The notes: generated from the sequence alone by a model not told the origin. 64,000 bases of DNA from Hemileia vastatrix (GCA_030280995.1 JASXTE010000016.1:9135501-9199500), one strand, 5' to 3'; shown: positions 1-11,152, counted from the stretch's first letter. Made by a program: numbers and translations.

Positions 1-149
1 TTGATCTTGATTTGACTAAATTTTTATATATGATTGTACTTGGTTTCCTCATTAAGACTTAAAATAAATCTAAAATCCACTTGTGTCTTTGTTCTAAGTG
101 TTTCACAAACTTTTGTACTGATAAACATAGAATCATCCAACATGGCATG

Positions 150-388
150 TATATTATAATTCCTAACCCATAATAGACCAGGTCAGTCTTGTCAGTTGCC
201 TATCCAGGATGGATCATATATATATTACTAAACTATAATGCCATCACCTGTGATAAACCAGGTCAATCTTGTTGGTTGCATATCCAGGATGGATAGTGAA
301 TAAATTGGTACAGCATATAAATTATATAAATGTGGGCCTTATCAAGCCCTAATCTAGATTTGCTCTATCACTATCTTTATGTTGTAAC
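150..388 (-). repeat. Copia LTR (3' LTR portion of minus-strand element)
   Basis: This block contains two diverged tandem copies of a unit with the core ATAATAGACCAGGTCAGTC and CCAGGATGGAT, followed by GGTACAGCATATAAATTATA and ending near TTTATGTTGTAAC. The same order recurs at 39,632-39,820, and part of it at 4,963-5,021 on the other side of the decayed Copia coding region. That is the arrangement expected of LTRs. Exact LTR ends were not found. The first 150 bases and the bases from 389 to about 670 show no coding signal. Confidence 0.6.
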
Positions 389-677
389 ACCCCCCACACA
401 ATAATGACCACATCAACATTTTTCAACCAATCTAAATGTATATATAATTTAAATTTAATGTAGTGCTATTAATTTTGTAAACAGAAGGAGAAGAGAGAAA
501 AACATGAAATGAGAAGAAGAAAAAAAATTAAACAACTAATCCCAATAAATCCAACACTTGAGACATTTTTACCAATTTTAAAGATTTAGTCATACAATTG
601 GCCAATTGTTCTACACTGGGAATCCATTTTATTATGAGCTTCTTTTCATAAATCAATTGTTTTAAGAAATTCAAATC

Positions 678-923
678 CTATGTGGAATGTCTTGTATTCT
701 TGTTGGAGGATTTGTCATAACCAATATCAATAGCTGTACGGTTATTGCACCTTAATATAATTTCTACTCTTTTCCCAATTAAAGTTTTAATCAAATTTCC
801 TACCCATAATCCAGTCCTAGCCCCTAATCCCATTGCCATGTATCCAAAATGTGAAGTAGCAAGTCCAAAATATTTTTGTTGTTTTTCAATCCAACTCACT
901 GGTACACTGCACACCATTATCAC
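678..923 (-). pseudogene. Copia RNase H fragment
   Basis: The translated fragment shows VSWIEKQQKYFGLAT, which corresponds to the Copia signature in which a W-x-S-K-K-Q segment precedes A-L-S-T-x-E-A-E-Y. It then shows an HFGYMAM segment in the place of the usual EAEYMAL, and CNNRTAIDIGY in the place of CDNQSAI. The catalytic Asp of CDN is an Asn here and the Glu of EAEY is lost. This is the last coding domain of the minus-strand Copia element, downstream of RT, and is not functional. Confidence 0.75.
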
Positions 924-1088
924 ATTACCATGGCCAGCCCTCCAGCCTTCATCTCTCCATGCTGAATCTACAAAAACTTCAATTTTGATAGGGTCATCTT
1001 TGCTTGCACTAATTTTTAGTTTGAGTTTTCCAGTTTTGGTAACATGTCTTATTAAGTGGTTGAAGGCATCCCAGTTTTCATCATTTGG

Positions 1089-1985
1089 CTAGCTAGAAAA
1101 ATTTGATAAACAGTTTACATCATAACTTATATCAGGATGTGAAACTTGAGCAAAGTAACTCAAAGAACTAATATGTGATAAGTATCCTGTAGGTTCTTTT
1201 TCAGGCTTTGATTTATCTGCAGTTTCGTGATTGAAACACAAAAGTAAAGTTTTATGTGAAGGCTTTGAAAAAGGGTTGGATTGGCCAATAATTTGTTTTA
1301 TAATATGGTGTTGTGAAATGAGATATTTGTTGCTCAAGCTTTCAGCTTTCAACCCCACTATCTGTGTTACATTTTTTTCCCATTTAATGTCCATCAGTCC
1401 CTTTGGACCAGATTTGAGTTTAGAGAGAGCTTTTTCACTGGCACTGGAAAAAATTCCATCATCTACATGTAACCAAATCACCCACAGTGATTCTATAGAT
1501 TGAAGTGTATATACTGATGAGCTTAAAAAACTAGTTGTATATCCAAGCCCCTGTTTTTTTTCTTATATAAATTTCCACAAGCTTCTACAAGCCTGTCTTG
1601 TTCCATAGATCCCCTTTTTTATCTTACACATTGATTTAGGGTCCTCTTCAAAACCATTAGGTTGTTTTATGTATACCTCTTCTGTAATAGGGCTATATAA
1701 ATAAGCACCTACTACATTGAAAGATCACAGATGCCAGTTGAATTTGAAAGCAAGAGTGAAAATGAGGCATAAAGAAGATAATGTTGCCATAGGAGCCAAG
1801 GTTTTTTCAAAAGAGTCTTTGAATTTTTGTGCAAAGCCTTGAGCAACATATTGGGCTTTAAGTTTAATTATTTTTCCATCAGCATTTCTTTTAAGGTAAA
1901 AACCCATTTACCATTGATAGAATTTTTACATTTTGATAAGTTTGTTAATTCACAGAATCCTATTTTATGTAAATTCTCTATTTCA
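1089..1985 (-). pseudogene. Copia reverse transcriptase, broken
   Basis: The upstream part (about 1,985-1,725) reads NGKWVF-like sequence, then KIIKLKAQYVAQGFAQ and TLAPMATLSSL. These match the Copia RT entry motifs (K-A-R-L-V-A-K-G-F and F-A-P-V-A). Between 1,725 and 1,490 other frames show EEVYIKQPNGFEEDP-like and KKGIYGTRQA-like segments, also typical of Copia RT. The 1,481-1,089 part has the catalytic block as WLHVDDGIF (VDD; usually YVDD), and further on SYFAQVSHPDISYDVN. At least two frame changes and several stops separate these blocks. The residues are clear enough for a family call but the enzyme is dead. Confidence 0.85.
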
Positions 1986-2459
1986 TTGACACATGCTGAC
2001 TTCCATTTGTCCACATCAGTAGCTTTTATTTCCTGTTTGTATGTGCTTGGTGATGATAAAGCTTTTTTGGTGCATTTATTATGGATGATGTCAGTTAATA
2101 GATCTTTTTCTTCAATTTATTTATCAAGTGTAAAGCTGCCTAGTTTTAAAGAATTTAATATATATGGAATTTTCAATTTTTTGTTTTTTGTGATCTGATT
2201 ATCAGTTTATTTGACTGTTTTCTCTTTAAGTGACAGGAATATAGCCTTTTCTGATTGAACTACTGTTTTTCTATTTTTGTCCAAAAAAAGCCATCCTTTT
2301 CCACTTTCTATGTAACCTATCACTTTTCATTTTATTATTTTTGGGTCTAGCTTCAATCTCACTTCTTTTTGTATGTGTATATATACATCTTCACAAACAA
2401 TTCAGAGCATATTGATTTCAGTTTTCTTATCAAAAAGGGCTTGAAAAGGCATGATTTTA

Positions 2460-3132
2460 TTGGTGATCTTATTTGGTAGTCTGTTATGGAGAAAAACTTC
2501 CTATAAGAAAGCTGCTCCCCAAAATGATTTTTTCAAACCACTGTCAAAGAGTATTGTGTGACCAATATCAGCAATAGTTCAATTCAGACATTTGTCAACC
2601 CCATTTTGTTCATGGTGATAAGGCATGGAATGTTACCATGTTATTCCAAATTTTGTGAGATACAACTTTAGTTTCTGATTTACATACTCACCACCATTAT
2701 CTTATTTCAGGATTTTCATTTTCTTGTTTGTTTTCAATTCCATTTTAAATTGAAAATGGATAAATAAATCTGATACTTGTGATTTTGAGGATATTAATTT
2801 TCACACAGTATAACTTTTTGCCACATCCCTGAAAGATACAAAGTATAGGGAAGCCTCAAAAGTTTCAGTTTCAAATGGTCCCATAAAATCTGATACAATA
2901 ATTTCTAGAAGTTCCAGGACTCAGTTTGTGCTCTGTAGTGTACTTGAGGCTAAACATTTTGAGATTCTGCATTGATTGCAATGTATATTGCCAGGGGGTA
3001 AAGAATCTGGAAATACTTCATCCACCTTATAACCCTCATACTTATATTCCCTAAAGCTGTGTGCCAATGCATAATAACAGGATAATTCTTAAGTATTTGC
3101 TTAGTATCAGGACTAGAAGGTGGATTAAGCAT
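2460..3132 (-). pseudogene. Copia integrase, broken
   Basis: The start of the domain shows the GAG-pre-integrase motif as HWHTALGNIS (usual W-H-x-R-L-G-H). It is followed by a decayed second Cys pair near AINAES. In other frames around 2,640-2,480 there is sequence matching the end of the catalytic core, with Q/M-N-K-M-G-L in the place of E-Q-N-G-V and F-W-G-A-A-like residues after it. Several stops interrupt it. It lies between the protease and RT fragments as expected for Copia. Confidence 0.7.
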
Positions 3133-3412
3133 TATGGAAGCAGGTGGGACTTGAGGACTGGGAACAGTTTTGTATGGTCAAACAATTGATGTTGCATTAC
3201 AGCTGGGAAATTTATTATTGCTAAAAATATCTACTTTACAAGATTTTTTTCTAGTAAATATGCCTTTGAATAAGATTATATCATGCTTTAAAAAATTAAA
3301 TTTTTTCAATTTATCAAATTCTTCCCTCCCTCATTGTTTGATTATTGACCCAAATGAAATTGAAGTATCTGTGGCAGTAGGACAATTAAATACCCTCCTG
3401 ATTATTATATAG

Positions 3413-3646
3413 CTATAAAAACCCCATATTTCTATTGCTGAAATACCTGTAAGGTGTGCCTTTGTTTAATTTTTTTGCAGCAGTTAGGGGAATAGGATGC
3501 CTCAGTGAAGTTATACACAGGAAAATATTCCCTTTGCTGATTACGTTTTCAGATGCTACAGTGTCCAAAACTTCTGTTGAGCCCTCAGATGACATGTTTA
3601 TGGTTTCTAAATTCATGGCACTAGGTAAGGGGTATTTTTTACTCAA
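3413..3646 (-). pseudogene. Copia protease fragment
   Basis: The fragment contains VLDTVASENVISKGNIF, which aligns in order with the Copia aspartic protease motif L-D-S-G-A-S-x-H-x. Here Ser-Gly became Thr-Val and His became Asn, so the active-site triad is broken. It is followed by ITSLRHPIPLTAAKKL. It lies between the zinc-knuckle fragment (3,686-3,901) and the integrase (from 3,132), which supports the assignment. Confidence 0.65.
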
Positions 3647-3685
3647 TGGTTTTCAATCATCAATTTCTATAAAAAACACTTTTCC

Positions 3686-3901
3686 TTATGATCTTGGGTA
3701 AACTGGGAAATAAGAATTTACTGATATTTTTTTGGTCACATTTGTTTTTGAAGATGAAGAGCAAGGGCATGGGGAATTGTAATAGAATGTGATGTTTGAT
3801 GCTTCTTTACAAGTAGTAGATGGAGCTTTCATTGATTGGAAATTCTTTTTTGGGAATTGTGACTTCCAGTGGCCTTTTTTATCACAGTTGAAGTATCCCA
3901 C
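3686..3901 (-). pseudogene. Copia Gag C-terminus with zinc knuckle
   Basis: The peptide GYFNCDKKGHWKSQFPKKN is a decayed CCHC zinc knuckle. The middle C and the G-H pair are kept; the first Cys is Tyr/Phe and the last Cys is Phe. A Ser/Thr/Lys-rich tail follows. It sits downstream of the Gag N-terminal fragment and upstream of the protease fragment. Confidence 0.7.
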
Positions 3902-4461
3902 ACCTTTTTAACTTTTCAGTGCATAATTCAAGGATATGACTTCTTCAATTTTTTTATTGTATTTTCTGTCTTTGTAGTCATCAGATGTTATATTCATGGT
4001 GTTGACTAAAGATTGTTGGACTGACAAGCTTCACAATATTAGACTTTTTTGAAGACTACTAGCAATTTGATTGATCTTGATTGGACATATGTCATTGTCA
4101 ACCATCCTCATATAGTTTTCAATAGTGTTGATGAAATCAGTTGAGAATTGGTGGTAATTAGTGATAAAGAAATCAAGATATTATGTAATGATTCCTTTGT
4201 GATTGTGAAACCATTTGCATAAAGCTCATCATGTTTGTTTCCAAATGTTGAGGCATGTTCAGAATAGATCATCAAATCAGGATTAAATTTTAGTGTTATG
4301 ATGTTTTTTAGTTAACTGATTTGGGAGCTGATTAAATTTCTGTTGAACTTTCTGCAAAGGAAATTATATGCCATGTGAGCAGGATTCATGGGTTTGATTT
4401 GATCCTTGTTTACATTTGTAAGAGAGCTGTATAATGGGACATGTGCCAGTTCTTTGACATC

Positions 4462-4734
4462 TCAATGAAAAAAGTTACTCAGGATTAGAGCAAACAAATA
4501 ATCAGGATCCCAAAAGTAAGTATTGAGTGTGGAAGTTAAATTGTGTTTCCAATGAATAAATTTGTCACCCCTTGGTGAAAGAATTGTGCCTTTTTCTGCC
4601 CTGGTGCATAGTTGCTCTTCATATTTGTAAAAATGTTCACCCCTGAGTAATGCATAGATTCCCTGATAACTTAACAGAATAGATGATGGTGGTTGAATTT
4701 TTTTTATTTTTTGCAATGATGGGGCTTCATCCAT
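4462..4734 (-). pseudogene. Copia Gag N-terminal fragment
   Basis: A 90-codon open stretch begins at an ATG near 4,734. It shows LSYQGIYALLRGEHFYKYEEQL and, after a gap, GDKFIHWKHNLTSTLN and FWDPDYLFALIL. These resemble the N-terminal Gag region of fungal Copia elements, where a W-x-x-x-L stretch begins the capsid-like domain. Position, strand and order in the element support the call; sequence similarity alone is weak. Between this and the zinc knuckle (3,902-4,461) the frame is broken. Confidence 0.5.
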
Positions 4735-4962
4735 GTTGGAGGTGGTGATGAAATCTTTGAATATTAATGAGGATGAATGTGAAGAAGAAGATGATGGTGG
4801 TGATGATTATTGTTTTTTAGATGGTGATTTGAAGTCTGGTGATGATGGAGGTGTGGTGATATGTTCTGTTGAACTGGTTCCAACCATCAATAAAAATTTG
4901 ACATAAAAAGACTTTTTACACAGCAGGTTCTATATTTTCCGCAGCACAACTAAACACCCTTA

Positions 4963-5021
4963 ACTTATAATGCCATAACTCATAATAGACAAGGTCAGTC
5001 TTTTTGGTCATGTATCTGGTG
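4963..5021 (-). repeat. Copia 5' LTR remnant, cut by Gypsy LTR
   Basis: ATGCCATAACTCATAATAGA followed by AAGGTCAGTC and a GTATCTGG segment matches the repeated unit in the LTR at 150-388. Only one unit is present before the sequence switches at 5,022 to a Gypsy LTR. The rest of the Copia LTR was not found downstream, so this end was truncated or removed. Confidence 0.55.
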
Positions 5022-5611
5022 TGGCAGTCTAAATTTTAGTATCGCACTAAAGTTTATTAAAAGAGGATTTATGGAGTTAATTATTGGGATTCAAAAAGCC
5101 AAGCTAATTTTATAATGTTTTTTATTTAAGAAAATGAGAACATAAAAGGGTTAAAGAGGTAGCTCTTATGATTCAATATTAAAAAATTAATTAACTGTCA
5201 GAAAATGCATGTATAGGTCTAAAAGTGTATGTAAATTAAATTCTGGAGTCTCAAGAGCCTTTGCAAATTTTTATGGAATTTTTATTATTTTTCTGCTATT
5301 TTCAATAATTTTATAAAGTATTTTTGATTATTTTTAACTTTTCATGATTTACTTAAATTTGATGTTTTTTTTTCTAGGTAAGTAGGGCTGGAAAAACTAC
5401 AAAAATTAGTTGGGATTATAAAGAAGAAATAGTTCTATCATCTGTAATTTTTTTAGAGTTTTTATTAGTATTTTTTAAGGTTCAAATTGAGTCTGGAAGT
5501 GCATACAAGCTCCAGAATTCTCCAGAAAAGCTCTGTATGAATTCCAGAAATCTCTGGACAAGCTCTGGGATGCTCCAACTGGGGAACAAAAAGAATGTGA
5601 CATACTATGCA

Positions 5612-5617
5612 TATAAA
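5612..5617 (+). promoter_or_regulatory. TATA box in Gypsy LTR
   Basis: TATAAA in the context CATACTATGCATATAAAGCC is conserved in the second LTR copy (39,119-39,124, same flanks). It lies roughly in the middle of the LTR, upstream of a CAAACAACAGACA stretch, as expected for a U3/R promoter. Confidence 0.5.
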
Positions 5618-5768
5618 GCCTGTAGACTGGAAATCATAAATCATCAAACAACAGACAAACATAGAAAAGACATCTTAACATCATACAATGACATTCATTA
5701 TTTTTTTACATAACAAATTATAAAATTGTAATACCCTTATAGAAATAATGCTTTTACATAAAGTATTA

Positions 5769-5966
5769 GGGGGTATCAAAGTTAGAAATCTTCCATTACA
5801 AAATACCTCTTTTTTCCACCAAATCAACCATGATGGTTTTTGAAAATATGCCAAATTTTTCCCCAAAAACACCTTTTTACTGAAAATTAATGTCAAGTTT
5901 TTGGCTTAGTTTTTGTGTTGTGAAATACCATTTAAATAATTACAAGTTTCTAACCTTGATACCCCA
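5769..5966. mobile_element. 198-bp MITE with 21-bp inverted ends (copy 1)
   Basis: The left end GGGGGTATCAAAGTTAGAAA is mirrored at the right end, which reads TTTCTAACCTTGATACCCCA. The element is flanked by TATTA on both sides. The second Gypsy LTR (38,554-39,631) lacks it and has a single TATTA at the same point, which makes an empty site. A second copy of exactly the same length lies at 37,551-37,748. It has no coding capacity. The 5-bp repeat fits the empty site best; a TA duplication as in Tc1/mariner MITEs is an alternative reading. Confidence 0.85.
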
Positions 5967-6477
5967 TATTATAAATTTCAATCAAAATCATTTATATTAA
6001 CTTTTAGGGTAAAATTTTAAAGGTCTCATCACCAGGAATCTGAATTTAACAACTAAATCCAATAAAAATAAAATCTTCATAAAAAATATTATTCAATCAT
6101 TTAAATAGCTTTACTGAATACAGCTTTACTGATGTTATTCTTTCCCTATTATTAAGAACACTGATTTTAAATTTCAACACCATTATTAAAAATATTATAT
6201 CTGCCATTTTATATCAAATAGAGGTTTTAGCTTGGTTAATTTTGAGATTTTTATTTACTTAAAGCAACAGGGTTTTCTTTGGCTTAACCAACTCCCTTGG
6301 AATCTTCTTTCAGCAAGGAAACTGTAAGAGTCTTTTTACATTGATGGAGACAAATTTGCGGTTCAAATTCTCTAGCTTTTAATCAATATTACTTGATATC
6401 TGGACTTGCTTAGCCTTCAAGAGGCTTACTTATTGAGCATTTTTACTCTTTTAATGGTTTTAACTTATACTTTTGGG

Positions 6478-7981
6478 ATGTCTTCTGCTGCTGGATCTGG
6501 TTTTTATCTTCCTGTTAATGTGTTGGTAAGGATTGTATCTTGGGATGGACCCAATTTTAATGGGGAAGAAGTTAAATGGTTCTTAAATCTTTATGAAGCT
6601 GCTGCTGCTGTTGATGGGGCTACACATTTGGACATTGTGAAGCAGATTATGTTCTTTATTGTGGACAGAGAGGTAGAAATGGAGGTCATTGGTATGGATG
6701 GTTATAAAAGATGGGGTTGGTTGATAGATGGGAAGTCAGGTATACTATGGTTGACCTAAACAAGATTGTCAGTGATTGGAAAGCAAAGTGTGGAGTTTCA
6801 ACTATGGTGGACTTCAAAAAGTTGTGTAAGCAGTTTGATTAAGTGGTAGAATATTTGATCCTGGTGTAGGAAATAGACCATTTAAATCAGGCAAAGAGTT
6901 TATTTTGGTAATCTTTCAGTAGGTACATCAGGATGGATGTGCTAAAGGAGCTGTCTAGGAAAAACTTGACGAATGATTTACCAAATGGAGAACAGAAACT
7001 GCCTACTCTAGAGGTCATCAGAGAAAATACTCAGGTGTACTTAAAATTAATGGCTTTGGACAAATATCAAGAATCCTGCACTCAGTAAGTTAGCAAGGTT
7101 CTTGAAGTTTTGGCCAAAAATAATAATATTATGGTCAAGGTTCAAGAGTCAAAGAAGGCTCAGTTGGGTCAGCCTGTTGCTATGGTTGAGGGGGATGTTG
7201 ATAATAAAATGGTGGATCATTTAGCTGAATTAACTAAGCAGCTCAAAATATTTGTTCAAGAAACTCAGAAGGCCAATAGAGTTCCTGTGTCTTTGACTTC
7301 TACTTCTTCTTCTCCTCAATCAAGAGGTAATGAGAGGAGGACTTATTGAAATAATGGCAATGGAAACTGGATTAATAGGAACCAAAATGGCTATGGTTGT
7401 AGTAATGGAAATGGTGGAAATAGTTTTAGAGGTGGTTATGGAGAGCCTAGGGTGTGCTCCTATTGTAATAGGAGGGGGAAAAAGCAGCAGACTGTTATTT
7501 TTTAGATAGTGACTTGCAGGCTGGTAGAGTTAAACTTGATGGAAAGGTTTACAAATTCCCTGATGGATCTTTCATCAAGCCAAATGACAGGAAAGCTCCC
7601 TTGTATTTAGTTAGAGGGAACATGATGGCTGAAAGGAGAGCCAGATTTGAAGAATTAACTGGTGATGATGATGAAAATATTAAAGGTGGTAAAAAGAATG
7701 GTGGTACAGAGGGTCGAAAAATAGATAAGTGAAAAGAAAATGAGGTCAGTAAGGCAACTTTTACAACTTCATTTGGTGGATTAGAGTTGGGAATGGCAGC
7801 TAAGGTGGATGGAAATTGTATGATTGGAGAATATGATGTTGATTCTTTCAGAAGAGCAGCTGCTACTAAAGCTAAAAGTAGCATACAAAGCCAACTTAGG
7901 GCTAAACTAGGCAAGTCTGAAATAAAAAAGATTGAGAAGAAACCTTACACCAAGGACAAAATTTATAAAATGCAAAAGTGA
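6478..7981 (+). pseudogene. Gypsy Gag, broken
   Basis: The ATG at 6,478 opens a segment with VSWDGPNFNGEEVKWFLNLY, a typical Gag start (P-x-F-x-G followed by a V-x-x-F-L-x-x-Y helix). The open stretch ends at 6,759 and the reading continues in broken frames to 7,349 (a Q- and S-rich segment). A zinc knuckle remains as VCSYCNRRGKKQQ at 7,447-7,500 (C-x2-C kept; His and last Cys lost). The segment from 7,514 has LDGKVYKFPDGSFIKPND, the conserved stretch after the knuckle in this lineage. A further basic segment runs to 7,981. Confidence 0.75.
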
Positions 7982-8449
7982 ATGGCAGATATGGGGCCTC
8001 CCAGTTATGGAAAGTTTGATTTAAATGGTAAGCCAATGCCTTAAGATGAAAAATCTGATTCTGAGGAATATGTACTAATAGTGTCTCTTCCAAGACCAAG
8101 TTTTTCTGGTCCTACTCCTATTGAAGGGGTAAGGAGAACCAGTGATGGATCTTGATTATTGAAAGAAGCTGGTGATGGAGCTAGGGTTATAATATATGGA
8201 GATGTTATTATGGGGGGTGAAGATGGCAATGTGGGTTCTCAAGAAGTGCCAAGGGCCAAGTTTATTAAAATTCAATTACAATATGAAAGTCCAGTAGTAT
8301 CTGGTTATGAAAATGCAATGAAAACGGTTTTGGGTAGAGTGAATTAACTCCAGATTCTTATATCTTTAGGTGAATTATTTACAATTAGTCTTGCTCTTTC
8401 AGAGAAGCAAAAGAAGCATCTGAGGAAGAGACAGGTATCTGTTGGAGAG

Positions 8450-8880
8450 GTGGAGTATATATGTGAAAATGTAGAGAATCTTGGAGAGGAGGAGGAAACT
8501 CATTTTTCTGCTCCTCTAGGGTATTTAATGGTAATGCTAAACAGTAAAGTGGTAAAGGCCCTGGTGGAATCTGGGTCTCAAATTAACTTAATTTCTTCAG
8601 AGAAAGCAGATATTACAGGCTTTCAAATCAAATTTGGCACTGGTGGAAACTTGAGAGGTATAGGCAGACAAGCAAGCAAACTTATGGGAGCAGCTTAAAA
8701 CTTCATATTAAATGTAGGTGGTTTTGTTGATAGGGTGATATTATATGTGGCCAGAGGGGCTGCGAAAAAAGTTCTTGGTGAGATATTTTTGATGGATTTT
8801 GAAGCTTAAATAGGTTATCAGAGTGGTATGGGAATTAGTTTGGAAATCACTGGTGATGATATGAGGTGGCTTCATATGCA
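8450..8880 (+). pseudogene. Gypsy protease, broken
   Basis: The segment FSAPLGYLMVMLNSKVVKAL is followed by VESGSQINLISSEKAD, matching the retropepsin motif A-L-V-D-S-G-A/S-x-I-N-L-I. The catalytic Asp is Glu here (VESGS). Beyond the stop at 8,698 the same frame continues with GGFVDRVILYVARGAAKKVL and GEIFLMDFEA, the second half of the domain. Downstream there is a lysine- and glutamate-rich linker (9,479-9,682). Confidence 0.75.
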
Positions 8881-9478
8881 GTGAGAACCTCCAGGAGATG
8901 ATGGTTTGGAGTCAAGGCCTGGCCTAACTACCATGTTTCAGTGTTGTGTTTACACCAAAAAGGGGAAATTTAAAAGGTCAGCTTCTGGAAAATTTATTAA
9001 AAAAGATAAGTATGAAAACCCTCATTATTTGGGGTAGTGAGGGCTGATAGCTCTAATGTTGCAATCTCTCTTCAACAAGAAATCCTGGATTGAAATAGGT
9101 AAGCTCACTTGGAGATAATTCAAGTGGATTCTCAATTTTTTTCTGTTGATATTTCATTGGAATTTTATTATGTGTTGGACTTTTCCATATGTTTATTATC
9201 TTTATCAAATTATTTTATAAAATTTAAAAATGGCTCACAGGGAAAGATGGGATGTATTATGTTGGATAAAAATTGGAAAGGGAATTTGGTCAATTGTGGT
9301 GATATTAGTGGTGGATTATTTTATGGCCTCCAGAAAGAGGATAAACTGCAATTAAGACATGAAAATCAAAAAACAAAATCTTAGTATAATTAATTCACAA
9401 AAAAATATTTGTGATGATTCTATTTCTTTCCCCCAGAAAGAGGTTAAACTTCCAACTTAATCTACTAAGGATTTTAGG

Positions 9479-9682
9479 GTGGAAAAAGGAAAAAAAGGTT
9501 TTGGAGAATTAGATGTTAAATTAGAAGAAGGAAAAGGGGGTGGCAAGAAAAATATCAAAAATAAAATTTGTATTTCAACTTATTCTGTTTCTGATTCTGA
9601 AGATGAAGATAAAGAAAAATTTATGACAAATTATATAACAGCAAAAAATATAATGGATCAAGTATCTCAAGTCAAAGTGTAG
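9479..9682 (+). pseudogene. Charged linker between protease and RT
   Basis: A 68-codon open stretch is rich in Lys, Glu and Asp (for example VSDSEDEDKEKF) and has no recognisable domain. It lies between the protease and the polymerase part of the decayed Gypsy element and is read as the linker there. The surrounding 8,881-9,478 and 9,683-9,950 hold only broken frames of the same element. Confidence 0.4.
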
Positions 9683-9979
9683 TTGATGTGGCAAAATATA
9701 GAAAGGTAGCAAATATAATAAGACCAATCAATGAACTTCTGCTGTCCAAATTAAATCTGCCATTGAGAAGACCAGCATTATAACAATATACATATGACTT
9801 CCCTATAGACAAGAACTTTCCAGAATTTTCTTAAACTTCAAGGATCACTTTTAAGAGATTAGAGGTTTTTAATTTTAGACCTGAAGGATGGCTTTCAGGT
9901 TAGGAAAAAAATTTGTTGTTGGATGTAATGGTTAAGAGGGAGAAGGCCATTGAATTTTTTTAAGAGGATAGAGGTGTGT

Positions 9980-10080
9980 TAAAAATTTCTTACAGGAAGC
10001 CCTACAATATTTCAGTTATTTAACATGAACCATGGCAACAGAAATATATTCCAATACCAGCTGTAGATAATCCTATAGTA
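9980..10080 (+). pseudogene. Start of Gypsy polymerase (pre-RT block)
   Basis: Translated with one stop, this reads SYRKPYNISVI, then HEPWQQKYIPIPAVDNPIV. The H-E-P-W-Q-x-K-x-I-P-I-P block directly precedes RT in this Gypsy lineage. The match stops abruptly at about 10,080. The next expected residues (a D-Y-I-E-V-I-R-E-like helix) reappear only at about 11,153, so about 1.07 kb is foreign. Confidence 0.75.
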
Positions 10081-11150
10081 CTAGCTGTAGGCCTTGACCA
10101 AGGGAGTTCGATAAAAACCAGAAATAAAATCCCCTGTCCCTTTAGAAAAATATAAGTGAGATTTATCTGCTACAGTAAATTGGTTCCTGTTGTTTAAAGC
10201 TAATTTTTCAATACACTTGACTGCCTGATCAGCCAATAAAGTAGTCTCCAGACAGACTACCAAACCAAAGAACTGAAATGTAGACCAATGTCCACACCAG
10301 AGAAAGAAATGATACTTGATGCAGGTTGCAAATCCACACCAGAGACAGCAATAATACTTGATATAGCTTGAAAAAATACACCAGAGAAAACAGTTGCCAA
10401 AGTTGAGTTTAATGAAGAACTAACCTTGCAACAAACACAGCCAATTGTGACCAGAAAACAGTGAAAACTGAGTGAGGAACAAGGATATCACCTCTGGATG
10501 GTTGTATGATGATTAAGGTTGCCCCAAACTGTCTTATTCACTATATACACACAGACCACTATCTAAAAGCCCATGCACACCAACAAATTTGGCATTTTTG
10601 AGCGCGAAATTGCATAAAACCCCTCTAGAAACGCTTTCCAGCCTTCTAGCACCAAGGTGGGTGGTCCTCCTGAGGCGGCGGGAATACCCTGAAGCCAGAA
10701 AACCACCAAAAACCTCCAAAAATACCCAAAATACTTAGAAAAATAAGCTATGGCTACTAAAACCTTTAAAACACATAATTAAGCTATAACAACATTGAGA
10801 CATGAAACATAGAGAACAATTAGCCCATTCTAATGGTACTAAGCACTTAACACTAAGACTTAATGTTAGCCCGTAAAACACAAAAAACAAAATTAAACAG
10901 CTATCTTTTAAAATGAAAAATGAGAAATAATCCCTCAAATACTTAGAATATGAAAAATGTCATCAAGACATAAAATATAGAGAAGAACCGGGGCTATCCA
11001 ATGGTAATAGCGACATCCACACAGTCCCAATATTCATCGAATAATTCCAGAAAAACACCCAATTATTAAACAATGCCATTTAAGACATCAAAACAACGCC
11101 AAATAGACCAACAAAGCGCTCTGCCAATGTTGGAAGACCACACTGCCACT
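10081..11150. mobile_element. Unclassified ~1.07-kb insertion in Gypsy pol
   Basis: This segment separates two consecutive blocks of the Gypsy polymerase, so it is an insertion. It carries three 42-44-bp repeats starting at 10,291, 10,333 and 10,377, with the core CACACCAGAGA...ATACTTGAT. A locally GC-richer patch with several CpGs lies around 10,590-10,690 (for example GAGCGCGAAATTGC). A related phrase, ACACCAGAGACA, recurs near 48,770. No terminal repeats or TSD could be fixed, and the short ORFs are not convincing. Confidence 0.5.
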
Positions 11151-11152
11151 TT

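Larger units (their letters stand above)
678..4740 (-). mobile_element. Decayed Ty1/Copia retrotransposon
   Basis: Read on the minus strand, the order is Gag, zinc knuckle, protease, integrase, reverse transcriptase, RNase H. That order, with integrase before RT, defines Ty1/Copia. Every domain is recognisable only in fragments of 60-130 codons separated by stops and frameshifts, so the element is dead. Flanking LTR-like sequence (150-388 and 4,963-5,021) is consistent with it. The right LTR copy is cut short where a Gypsy LTR begins at 5,022. The element probably predates its right-hand neighbour. Confidence 0.85.
5022..6340 (+). repeat. Gypsy LTR, left (5') copy, carrying a MITE
   Basis: A unit starting TGGCAGTCTAAATT and ending GTAAGAGTCTTTTTACA, thus TG...CA, matches 38,554-39,631 along its whole length. 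After subtracting the 198-bp MITE and its 5-bp duplication it is about 1,116 bp, against 1,078 bp for the other copy. A TATA-like box lies near the middle. The gag-like ORF of the neighbouring plus-strand Gypsy element starts ~140 bp after its end, so it is read as that element's 5' LTR. No matching 3' LTR was seen after 14,294. Confidence 0.7.

Noticed and set aside
10081..10263. 60-codon minus frame in the inserted segment
   Set aside because: No domain recognised and no ATG context or homologue visible; left as part of the unclassified insertion.
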